In this document: in pieces, positions 7,446 to 17,913 of the stretch | Layout: each line of letters starts with the position of its first letter | Position numbering within the stretch: the first letter of the stretch is position 1 | Assembly: GCA_029263335.1 (NCBI GenBank) | Contig: JAJCXS010000175.1 | Coordinates: forward strand, 1-39,386 | DNA from: Acidobacteriota bacterium | GTDB taxonomy: Bacteria > Acidobacteriota > UBA890 > WLXD01 | DNA length: 39,386 nucleotides | Reading direction: 5' to 3' | Notes under the pieces: generated by a model | Told to the model about the DNA's origin: nothing | Database searches by the model: none | What the model saw: only the letters and a program-made list of their open reading frames with translations | Translations under genes and position numbers: made by a program

Positions 7446-8153
7446 TCAGGTCTCGATGGCGCCGTCGATCATCTTTAGATGTTCGCGGAAGGTATACGCT
7501 GCGTCCGCCTCGCGCCGCCTCATGTACACGTCGAAGTCGAGCTGTTGGCGAAGGTTGGTCCCGGCGCGCACCCGTTCCATCTGCTCGCGCTCGACCCTAT
7601 CGATCTCGGCGGCTGCCGCAACAAGGTCGCTGACGGTCTCCTGGGCAGCAAAGAGCACGCCGTCATCGTCGGCAAAGACGAAGTCCTCGCGGGTGACGCC
7701 GAAGTCATCGAAGCACGCTCGTTCGAAACTACCTGCATCCCACGGCTCTGCCTTCGTCGGCCCGAAGCTCGCGCGACCATAGCTGAAGACCGAGGGAGCG
7801 AGCGGGCGCAGGGCCATCGTGTCCCGATGCGCACCCCAAACGACGATCGCCACCACGCCCGCAACTTCGGCCTCGAGAACGACCAGGTCGCCCAGGCACC
7901 CGTGATCGAGCTGCCCACCGTTGTCGACGACGAGAACATCGCCGGGATGGGTCGTTTCGAGCGCGGCCAGAAAGACGTCGACGCTGCCGCTATGCCGCAC
8001 CGGTCTAGCGGGGCCGGCAAAGAGCCCGCCGGACGTGTTGGGGCGAACTCCCGGTGGCGCCGCGCGCAGTTCGATGCCAAGCCGGACGGCGGCGTCCGCG
8101 ATCAGGGGTGTCGCCAGGCCGACGACGCTTGGGGACCTTTCTTGTGAACTCAT
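7446..8153 (-). CDS. RraA / HMG-aldolase family protein
   Basis: A 235-residue member of the RraA / 4-hydroxy-4-methyl-2-oxoglutarate aldolase superfamily. Core motifs: HPGDVLVVDNGGQLDHGCLGD (residues about 68-88) and GVVAIVVWGAHRDT, where the Arg-Asp pair matches the substrate-contacting Arg and metal-coordinating Asp of the aldolases. This favours an enzyme (retro-aldol cleavage or oxaloacetate decarboxylation) over an RNase E inhibitor. The C-terminal half is longer than in E. coli RraA and contains FVFADDDGVLFAA, also typical of the family. The ATG at 8153 overlaps the upstream stop as ATGA and has GGGGAGA as ribosome-binding site. Substrate unknown. Confidence 0.85.
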   Translation of the reverse strand: MSSQERSPSVVGLATPLIADAAVRLGIELRAAPPGVRPNTSGGLFAGPARPVRHSGSVDVFLAALETTHPGDVLVVDNGGQLDHGCLGDLVVLEAEVAGVVAIVVWGAHRDTMALRPLAPSVFSYGRASFGPTKAEPWDAGSFERACFDDFGVTREDFVFADDDGVLFAAQETVSDLVAAAAEIDRVEREQMERVRAGTNLRQQLDFDVYMRRREADAAYTFREHLKMIDGAIET

Positions 8154-10021
8154 TCGTCTCCCCGGGTCAGGCGAGTCAGCGAAAAGGGCTCAGCCGCCTG
8201 CAGCCATCTCTCGATGTTGTCTTTGCAGGTCGGCCAATCGGTGTCGATCATGGAGAACCAGGCGGTGTCGCGATTGCGCCCACGGATGATCATGTGCTTG
8301 CGGAACACTCCCTCGAACTGAAAGCCCAGACGCAGCGCGGCTGCCCGCGAACGGATGTTGAGGGCGTCACACTTCCATTCGACGCGGCGGTAACCGAGCT
8401 GCTCGAACGCTTCCCGCAACAGCAGATATACCGTCTCCGTATTCGCCCGCGTGCGTTGGTGTGATGGCAGGTACCAGATGTGCGCGACTTCCAGGCATCT
8501 TGACGCCGGTCGAATTCGCTGCATCGCGGCCATGCCCACACGCGCATCCGTGGTGTTGTCGGCCACCACGAAGAACAACGGATCCGTTGAGCCGCCCGCC
8601 TCGCTCAGCCAGTCGTGCATGGCGCTCTTGCTCGGGAACGGCCCGCGGGTCAGGTAGGTCCACAGCCTCTCCTTGTCGGCGTTCCCGTGCGAGCCCGTGT
8701 AGAGGTCGTCGATATCGCGCTCCGCCGACACGGGATGGAGAGAAACACCCTGCCCTGGCAGCGCCCGACTGCGCGGGGTCAGAGCCTCCCCCGACAAGGC
8801 AACACGTTCGCCAACCCGATCGACCGCCGTTCGAGAGCATTGCGGAGTCTGTGGCACTCGCTTGGCGGCCAGGCTCTCGAGCGCACGATCTATCTGCTGC
8901 TCCGTGTTGTACAGGTGCGGTGAGAAACGGATACGACCCTCGCGACGGCTGACGATGACCTTGCTCGCACGCAGCCGCTCAAAGGCCCTGTCAACGTCTC
9001 CCTCGCTCTCTCCGGCCAAGCACAAGAGGTTGGAGCGTCGCGACTCACTCAGGTCGCTCGCGACGTGGATCCTCGTCGGCAACCCGTCGATGAGTCGATC
9101 CTGAAGGGCTCGGACGTGCCGCTCGACGGCAGCGGGGCCAACCTCGTTGAGATAGCGCAGGGCGGCCGTACCGGCTGCGAGATTGAAGAAGTTGGCCGTT
9201 TCGTTGACATCGAAGCGGCTGGCGCCGGGCACCATCTTCAGTTCGCATTGACCCAGCCGGTTGAAGTCATGGGCGCCGTCGATGCTCATCCAGTTGATGT
9301 TCGCCAACTTCAGGCGCCACCCAAGCTCGGGATCAACGTAGGTGAATCCGAGCCCGTAGGGACCGAGCATCCACTTGTACCCGGAGCAAGCCAACAGATC
9401 ACAGGGAGTCTCGTTGAGATCAAACGGCAGACCGCCAATGCCTTGACTGCCATCGATGACGAAGATGACCCCACGGCGGCGGCACTCGCGCCCGATTTCG
9501 GCGACATCCAGCCGGCGCCCGAGCGAGTACGTTACCCAACTCAACGACACCACTCTGGTGCGCTCGCTGATCGCGTCGTCGAGCTGCTCCGCGATCGAGC
9601 GCTCAGACATCGGATCGATCTCGCACACCACCACGCCCTGGGCCTCCAACGACCTCCAGGGGAAGTGGTTGGAGGGGAACGCGCCCCGCAACAGGACCAC
9701 CTCATCACCCCGAGCCCAATCGAGACCGTTGACGACCAGCATGATGCCGTGAGTGGTGGAGTCGGCAATCACCACATCGATCGGAGCGCACCCGATCAGG
9801 CCGGCCACCTGCTCGCGATAGGCCTGGGGCACCGAGAAGAACATCTCCTCACTGATGAGGTGCGGGCGTTTCCTCTGCTCACCTGCTCGTTCCAGCGCCT
9901 GCGCAGCAATTCGAGGAAGCGGCCCCATATACGCGCAGTTGAGATACGCAACATCTTCGAAGTCGAAGAAGTCTTCGGTTCGCGCGCCCATCGTCGGTCT
10001 CTCCCGCAGACCTTCACTCAT
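8150..10021 (-). CDS. Class V PLP-dependent enzyme fused to a GNAT acetyltransferase
   Basis: A single 623-residue protein with two enzymatic parts. Residues ~10-400 are a class V aminotransferase-fold PLP enzyme (cysteine desulfurase / isopenicillin-epimerase-like): YLNCAYMGPLP, IADSTTHGIMLVVN, FVIDGSQGIGGLPFDL and the Schiff-base lysine in SGYKWMLGPYG (Lys216). Residues ~424-610 form a RimJ/RimL-type GNAT domain, beginning GVSLHPVSAERDIDDLY, with VAHIWYLPSHQRTRANTETV (acetyl-CoA loop region) and CDALNIRSRAAALRLGFQFEG. The frame is open throughout. ATG 10021 overlaps the upstream stop by 8 bases (ATGAGTGA). A PLP reaction followed by N-acetylation of the product is plausible but inferred. 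Genes for RidA, an oxidoreductase and an aldolase surround it. Confidence 0.85.
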   Translation of the reverse strand: MSEGLRERPTMGARTEDFFDFEDVAYLNCAYMGPLPRIAAQALERAGEQRKRPHLISEEMFFSVPQAYREQVAGLIGCAPIDVVIADSTTHGIMLVVNGLDWARGDEVVLLRGAFPSNHFPWRSLEAQGVVVCEIDPMSERSIAEQLDDAISERTRVVSLSWVTYSLGRRLDVAEIGRECRRRGVIFVIDGSQGIGGLPFDLNETPCDLLACSGYKWMLGPYGLGFTYVDPELGWRLKLANINWMSIDGAHDFNRLGQCELKMVPGASRFDVNETANFFNLAAGTAALRYLNEVGPAAVERHVRALQDRLIDGLPTRIHVASDLSESRRSNLLCLAGESEGDVDRAFERLRASKVIVSRREGRIRFSPHLYNTEQQIDRALESLAAKRVPQTPQCSRTAVDRVGERVALSGEALTPRSRALPGQGVSLHPVSAERDIDDLYTGSHGNADKERLWTYLTRGPFPSKSAMHDWLSEAGGSTDPLFFVVADNTTDARVGMAAMQRIRPASRCLEVAHIWYLPSHQRTRANTETVYLLLREAFEQLGYRRVEWKCDALNIRSRAAALRLGFQFEGVFRKHMIIRGRNRDTAWFSMIDTDWPTCKDNIERWLQAAEPFSLTRLTRGDE

Positions 10022-11054
10022 CGGCCAACGCCTCCGACTCCGACACCTGCTGTGGCACGTCCGCGGGCGGCAGCAGTAACGATCCGCCCCATGTTTCGCG
10101 AGCCTCGAGCGCACGATGCGCCGCCCCTGCCTCGTCGAGCCCGAAGCGGCGGCCGATGGTTGCCTGCAGGGCGCCGGCACGTAGGACCTCGAACAGCTCG
10201 TCGGTCGCACTTCGGCACTCCGCCGCCCGTCCCGGCGCGAGATAGGCGCTGAGTACCGAAGGTCGCGTTACCGCGAGGCCCCGCTCAGCCAGCCGCATGA
10301 GGTCGAAGGGTGCTACGGGCCCCGATGCGTTACCGAAACTGACCATCATGCCGCCATGCGACAGGCAGGCGAGCGAATCGTCGAAGGTAGCCTCGCCAAC
10401 GCCGTCGTAGACGGCCTGCACGCCCGCCCCATCGGTGCGCTCCAGCACCGCGGCAACCAGATCCTCCGATCGGTAACGAATCGCCAGGTCGCAGCCGGCG
10501 TCCGCGGCGAGCCGTTCCTTCGTCTGCGAGCCCACCGTTCCAATAACCGTCGCCCCCAGCGACTTGGCCCATTGGCACAGCAACAGGCCCACTCCACCCG
10601 CAACCGCGTGCACCAAAACCGTGTCCTGCGGGCCCACCCGATAGACCTGCCGCACGAGAAGATGCGCCGTCAGCCCCTTGAGCAGCATCGCGGCAGCGGT
10701 CTCGTTGTCGACATCATCGGGCAATCGCAGAAGAGAATCTGCCCGCACGACCCGGCGCTCCGCGTAGGCCCCGCGCTGGCCGACACAGCCGACTCGATCG
10801 CCCACGCGCACGCTCTGGACCTCCGCACCGACCGCCTCGACGATCCCCGCAGCCTCGACTCCCAGCACCGCTGGCAGCGTATCCACCGGATACAGGCCAC
10901 CCCGATGATAGGTATCGATAAAGTTCAACCCTATGGCCGTCTGCCGGACACGCGCGTCTTTGGGACCGAGCGGCGGGAGGTCCACGCGCTCCCATTGCAG
11001 GACCTCGGGGCCTCCGTAACGGTGGATTCTCTGGGCATAGGTGGTCTCGCTCAC
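10014..11054 (-). CDS. Quinone oxidoreductase-like, zinc-independent MDR protein
   Basis: A 346-residue medium-chain dehydrogenase/reductase of the zeta-crystallin/QOR type. The N-terminal GroES-like domain has HRYGGPEVLQWE, GLNFIDTYHRGGLYP, PAVLGVEAAGIVEAVG and VGDRVGCVGQRGAYAE. The nucleotide-binding domain has VLVHAVAGGVGLLLCQWAKSLGATVIGTVGS, the AxxGGVG motif for NADPH. Zinc ligands are absent, as in QOR. It reduces quinones or enones in the cytosol. GTG 11054 was chosen because homology begins at residue 7 and the upstream frame is the ridA tail in another register. It lies 46 bases after ridA and overlaps the PLP/GNAT gene by 8 bases. Confidence 0.9.
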   Translation of the reverse strand: MSETTYAQRIHRYGGPEVLQWERVDLPPLGPKDARVRQTAIGLNFIDTYHRGGLYPVDTLPAVLGVEAAGIVEAVGAEVQSVRVGDRVGCVGQRGAYAERRVVRADSLLRLPDDVDNETAAAMLLKGLTAHLLVRQVYRVGPQDTVLVHAVAGGVGLLLCQWAKSLGATVIGTVGSQTKERLAADAGCDLAIRYRSEDLVAAVLERTDGAGVQAVYDGVGEATFDDSLACLSHGGMMVSFGNASGPVAPFDLMRLAERGLAVTRPSVLSAYLAPGRAAECRSATDELFEVLRAGALQATIGRRFGLDEAGAAHRALEARETWGGSLLLPPADVPQQVSESEALADE

Positions 11055-11100
11055 GATTGCCCGCCCGCGGCCCGGCGCGCGGCCAACGGCAACGCCCCCA

Positions 11101-11508
11101 TCACCGGTCTCCACCCCGGTGTACCGCAATGGCGCTGGCCTCGACCCGAAATCCTTCGAGAGCCGCACCGACCACGGCTCGAGTGGGGTACGGAGAGTCG
11201 AACACCTCCGCAAAGACCCCGTTGACCTCGGCCCAGTCGCCGATGTCATCGAGATAGACGGTCACCGCAACAACGTCCTCGAGAGTCGCATCCGCGGCGA
11301 TCAGGGCCCTTTCCAGGTTTCCGAAGACCAGCAAGGCCTGCTCGCGGAAACCGGCATCGCCGTGCACTTTGCCGGTTGTCGGATCCTGGGGGATCTGCCC
11401 GGAAGTGAAGACCAGGCCTGCTGCAATTGCCGCAGGCGAAAAGTTGCCTACCGGCGGAGCAGCCTCAGGCGGCAACGCGGCCGCGCTCCATCGACGTCCG
11501 TCCTGCAT
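11101..11508 (-). CDS. RidA family enamine/imine deaminase
   Basis: A 135-residue RidA/YjgF/UK114 protein. ATG 11508 was selected for its strong AAAGGGGAG ribosome-binding site. Diagnostic segments are AAPPVGNFSPAAIAAGLVFTSGQIPQDPTTG, FGNLERALIAADATLEDVVAVTVYLDD and the C-terminal PYPTRAVVGAALEGFRVEASAIA, where the Arg of PTRAVVG binds the substrate carboxylate. In place of the usual VE-x-E-A-I-A it has RVEASAIA, a mild variation. RidA hydrolyses 2-aminoacrylate and other enamines released by PLP enzymes. It heads an operon with a PLP enzyme, so it may handle that enzyme's product. The promoter region is shared with the divergent marR. Confidence 0.9.
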   Translation of the reverse strand: MQDGRRWSAAALPPEAAPPVGNFSPAAIAAGLVFTSGQIPQDPTTGKVHGDAGFREQALLVFGNLERALIAADATLEDVVAVTVYLDDIGDWAEVNGVFAEVFDSPYPTRAVVGAALEGFRVEASAIAVHRGGDR

Positions 11509-11547
11509 GTTCTCTCCCCTTTCATTATGTTCTGGCAGTCGAATATT

Positions 11548-11625
11548 GAGGAGTATGCATCTATAATTAACGAACGGCAAGTTTGGTTTCGTCAGTTTTC
11601 TAAAATTGATGTATATTCATCCATT
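11548..11625. promoter_or_regulatory. Divergent ridA/marR promoter region with two MarR-type operators
   Basis: This AT-rich gap separates ridA (minus) from marR (plus). One near-palindrome GATGTATATTCATC lies at 11608-11621, extended by AAT and ATT arms to 11604-11625. A related site GAGGAGTATGCATC (10 of 14 matches) lies at 11548-11561. Candidate promoters: minus strand TTGCCG (11580-11575), 17 bases, CATACT (11557-11552); plus strand TCGTCA (11589-11594), 17 bases, TATATT (11612-11617). Each operator covers one -10 element, consistent with MarR repressing both directions. TATAAT at 11562-11567 is an alternative plus-strand -10. Confidence 0.5.
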
Positions 11626-11639
11626 AAAGGAGCGCGACA

Positions 11640-12113
11640 ATGACTAAACACACCACCGCATCGCCGCCCAAAGCCGGCGAGTGCGCCTGCACGATGCTGA
11701 AGAAGGCCTCCCGGGCCATGACGCGTTTCTACGAGGAGGCCATGGCACCCGCGGGTGTCACGGCCACCCAGTTCGCGATTCTCCGAGCGCTGGAGCGCAA
11801 CGGCCCGACCCCCCTGAGTCGGCTCGCCGAGGAGCTCGTCATGGACCGCACTTCGCTGTATCGCGCCCTGTCCCCTCTGCTGCGCGACGCGTTGCTTGTC
11901 ACCAAGGCGAGCAGCGTCGACCGCCGCGTGAAAGAGGCGGCGCTGTCGCGAGCGGGCCATCGGAGAATCGCTCGGGCCCTGCCCTACTGGCGAAGCGCCC
12001 AGGACGACTTCCTCGCAGACTTCGGCACACGCGACTGGTCCGGGACCGCTGGCTCGCTCGCCAAGTTGGTCGCGCTGGTTCCCAGCTCGCGCAAGTCCAC
12101 GCGCATACCGTAA
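11640..12113 (+). CDS. MarR family regulator with paired N-terminal cysteines
   Basis: A 157-residue winged-helix repressor. The sequence AGECACTMLKKASRAMTRFYEEAMAPAGVTATQFAIL is the dimerisation helix and entry to the DNA-binding domain. LSRLAEELVMDRTSLYRALSPLLRDALLV is the helix-turn-helix and SSVDRRVKEAALSRAGHRRI the wing with the conserved DxR. Cys15 and Cys17 near the N-terminus occupy the region where OhrR-like MarR proteins carry a redox Cys, so thiol or electrophile sensing is possible. Ribosome-binding site AAGGAG is 8 bases before ATG. It lies 30 bases upstream of the AhpD-like selenoprotein and divergent from the ridA operon. It is probably an autoregulator controlling both. Confidence 0.88.
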   Translation: MTKHTTASPPKAGECACTMLKKASRAMTRFYEEAMAPAGVTATQFAILRALERNGPTPLSRLAEELVMDRTSLYRALSPLLRDALLVTKASSVDRRVKEAALSRAGHRRIARALPYWRSAQDDFLADFGTRDWSGTAGSLAKLVALVPSSRKSTRIP

Positions 12114-12143
12114 CCAGCTCGCACACCATGACAGGAGGGTTCC

Positions 12144-12692
12144 GTGGGGCGTATTCGTCAGCTCGAGCGTGGTGAGATCGGCGCAGAATCGCAGGCCGTC
12201 TACGATTGGTTCGTCGCCGACAGGGGCGTGGTTCCCAATTCCTTCAGGACTTTCGCACACGCCGAGCCCCTGCTGAGCACGCTCGTCGGGCACTACAGAG
12301 CCCTGATCCGGGATGCCGAACTACCTGCTCCCCTGAAGCAGATGGTGCTGCTCAGGGTGTCGGCGCTCAACGCCTGCCACTATTGAATGGCTGGGCATAC
12401 TGCCTGGGCCAGGCAGATGGGATTCTCGAGCGCGCAGATCGACCGCTTGAGCTGCACGGCCGCGCCGGAGGACGAGCTAGCGGCGGGGACCGAATCAGAA
12501 GCGATCCAGGTCGCCCTGCGTTACGCGGCGACGGTCACGACGGACCCTCACGCGGTCTCCGACGCGGACTTCGAGGAACTACAGCGCCACTACACCGCCC
12601 CCCAGATCGTCGAGCTGACCTGCGTGGTGGGCATGTGCAACTACCTGAACCGCTTCACCAGTGCCCTGCAGATCGACCCCACGGGCAGTTAG
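12144..12692 (+). CDS. AhpD-like (carboxymuconolactone decarboxylase family) selenoprotein, UGA read as Sec81
   Basis: One 182-residue reading frame interrupted only by TGA at 12384-12386. Upstream it reads LPAPLKQMVLLRVSALNACHY and downstream MAGHTAWARQMGFSSAQID, in the same frame. Joined, they give C78-H-Y-U81-M-A-G-H85, the AhpD catalytic motif CxxCxxxH with TGA exactly at the second Cys. Homology is continuous on both sides and the downstream part is undamaged to its own stop, so a decayed gene is unlikely. A hairpin (12400-12416) sits at SECIS distance. AhpD-like proteins are thiol-disulfide oxidoreductases or peroxidase partners; selenium would replace the resolving or attacking thiol. 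The start is GTG 12144 with a strong AGGAGGG site. It is the second gene after marR. An automatic annotation would split it in two. Confidence 0.85.
12400..12416 (+). promoter_or_regulatory. Putative bacterial SECIS hairpin
   Basis: CTGCCT (12400-12405) pairs perfectly with AGGCAG (12411-12416) around a GGGCC apical loop. The loop starts 19 bases after the UGA, and its first bases are G, both as described for bacterial SECIS elements recognised by SelB. It lies within the coding sequence of the AhpD-like protein (codons for TAWARQ), so coding constraint and the RNA signal coincide. Confidence 0.6.
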
Positions 12693-13159
12693 GGCCTGGC
12701 CCGGGCCACACCGGTGTCGAAAGCAACCCTCCAGCCATCCTCGGTGAGCCGCCAGAACGTCAGATAGCGGCCCGCATCCAAGGAGGCACCACCGGCTCGA
12801 TTGCGCACTTCGTACGTTCCCGAGGTAAACCCGTGACGCCCGTCGTCAAACAGGTGCCCGCTCTCGGGCATCCAGGTGAGTAGCTGCTCTGCGCTGCTCA
12901 ACAGGGGTCCATCGAGAGCCCGAATCGCGGCATCGCCCGCCACGAAGTCGCTGCCGAAGATCGGCATCCGAGCCGCGTCCGCGGTCATGAACGACATCCA
13001 GCCGTCCAATCCGTCTGCGGCGGCGGCCTGCGCAAAGGCGCGATCGGCGGCAAGCAGCTCCTCGACCGTGCCGTTACCCCCGCTGGGTGAGGCGGCAGTC
13101 AACGCCAGGGCGAGCGCAGCGGCCCCGAAAACACCTATCACCAACACTGGGACGCGCAT
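12689..13159 (-). CDS. Secreted DUF4440 / SnoaL-like protein
   Basis: A 156-residue protein with an N-terminal signal peptide (MRVPVLVIGVFGAAALALAL, probable cleavage after TAA or so) followed by an NTF2-like DUF4440 domain: EELLAADRAFAQAAAADGLDGWMSFMTADAARMPIFG, then a central sheet and YLTFWRLTEDGWRVAFDTG. The fold is that of ketosteroid-isomerase/SnoaL cone proteins, whose members are variously enzymes or binding proteins; no catalytic residues can be assigned. Ribosome-binding site AAAGGGA is next to ATG 13159. It converges on the selenoprotein gene, the two stop codons overlapping by 4 bases. Confidence 0.75.
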   Translation of the reverse strand: MRVPVLVIGVFGAAALALALTAASPSGGNGTVEELLAADRAFAQAAAADGLDGWMSFMTADAARMPIFGSDFVAGDAAIRALDGPLLSSAEQLLTWMPESGHLFDDGRHGFTSGTYEVRNRAGGASLDAGRYLTFWRLTEDGWRVAFDTGVARARP

Positions 13160-13210
13160 TCCCTTTCACTCCGGCTGAGGATCTACCTGACAAGCCATGT
13201 CCGCGACAAG

Positions 13211-13239
13211 TTTACCGACTATGGGCCGGCTGTTACGAT
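13211..13239 (+). promoter_or_regulatory. Putative secA promoter
   Basis: TTTACC (13211-13216), a 17-base spacer and TACGAT (13234-13239) with an upstream TGT giving an extended -10. It lies ~80 bases before the secA start. The leader between is pyrimidine-rich. Confidence 0.5.
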
Positions 13240-13319
13240 GAACTCACCGCGCAGGAACGCTCGTTCTGTCCCCGTCACGAGTTCCTTGGCGCCCCTCTCC
13301 CCTCCTTCTCCCGGTTGCG

Positions 13320-15869
<2,550 letters not shown>

Positions 15870-15903
15870 CGGTGTGCTTGGCGCGGTCGCCGCGGGCGGC
15901 TAG

Positions 15904-17418
<1,515 letters not shown>

Positions 17419-17457
17419 CCGCGACTCGCGCGCTCTCCTGCCCGCCAGCTGGGCGGT

Positions 17458-17913
17458 TCAGGCCATCGCGTCAGTCGGCAACACATCGTCCACGCTGATC
17501 AGGCGCGTGTCGTGGGCATCGGGGTGATAGTCGATCTCCACCAGGATCGATGATCCCAGGTCCCAGCCGGCCTCCTCGAGTCGCTCGGCCCACTCGATCG
17601 CAACGATATGGCGCCGCCCGTAGAGTTCCTCCAGGCCGAGGTCCGGCAGATCCGTCGCGGCGATGCGGTACAGATCCACGTGGTACAGGGTCACCGCGCC
17701 GTGGTACTGGTTGATCAGCGCGTAGGACGGGCTCGAGACGACCGTCGGATCGTGCCCCAACGCAGTAGCCATGCCGCGGACGAACTGGGTCTTGCCGGCA
17801 CCCAGGGGTCCGAACAGAAGCACGACCTCTCCCCCGCGCAGGCTCTGGCCCAGCGCTCGACCGACTTCTTCGGTCTCCTCTGCGGTCTGGCAAACATGCT
17901 CCCGGCGACTCAT
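17458..17913 (-). CDS. tsaE: tRNA threonylcarbamoyladenosine biosynthesis ATPase TsaE
   Basis: A 151-residue TsaE (YjeE). It has the P-loop LFGPLGAGKTQFVRGMATALG (Lys41), then VSSPSYALINQYHG, LYHVDLYRI and HIVAIEWAERLE, all diagnostic. TsaE acts with TsaB and TsaD to install t6A at position 37 of ANN-decoding tRNAs. ATG 17913 overlaps the nnr stop as ATGA, so the two are translationally coupled, a very common bacterial pairing. It converges on guaB. Confidence 0.95.
   Translation of the reverse strand: MSRREHVCQTAEETEEVGRALGQSLRGGEVVLLFGPLGAGKTQFVRGMATALGHDPTVVSSPSYALINQYHGAVTLYHVDLYRIAATDLPDLGLEELYGRRHIVAIEWAERLEEAGWDLGSSILVEIDYHPDAHDTRLISVDDVLPTDAMA

Noticed and set aside
12144-12386. AhpD-like gene read as a truncated pseudogene ending at TGA
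   Set aside because: The TGA falls at a catalytic cysteine, the downstream frame is intact and homologous, and a SECIS-like hairpin follows. Random decay would rarely do all three.
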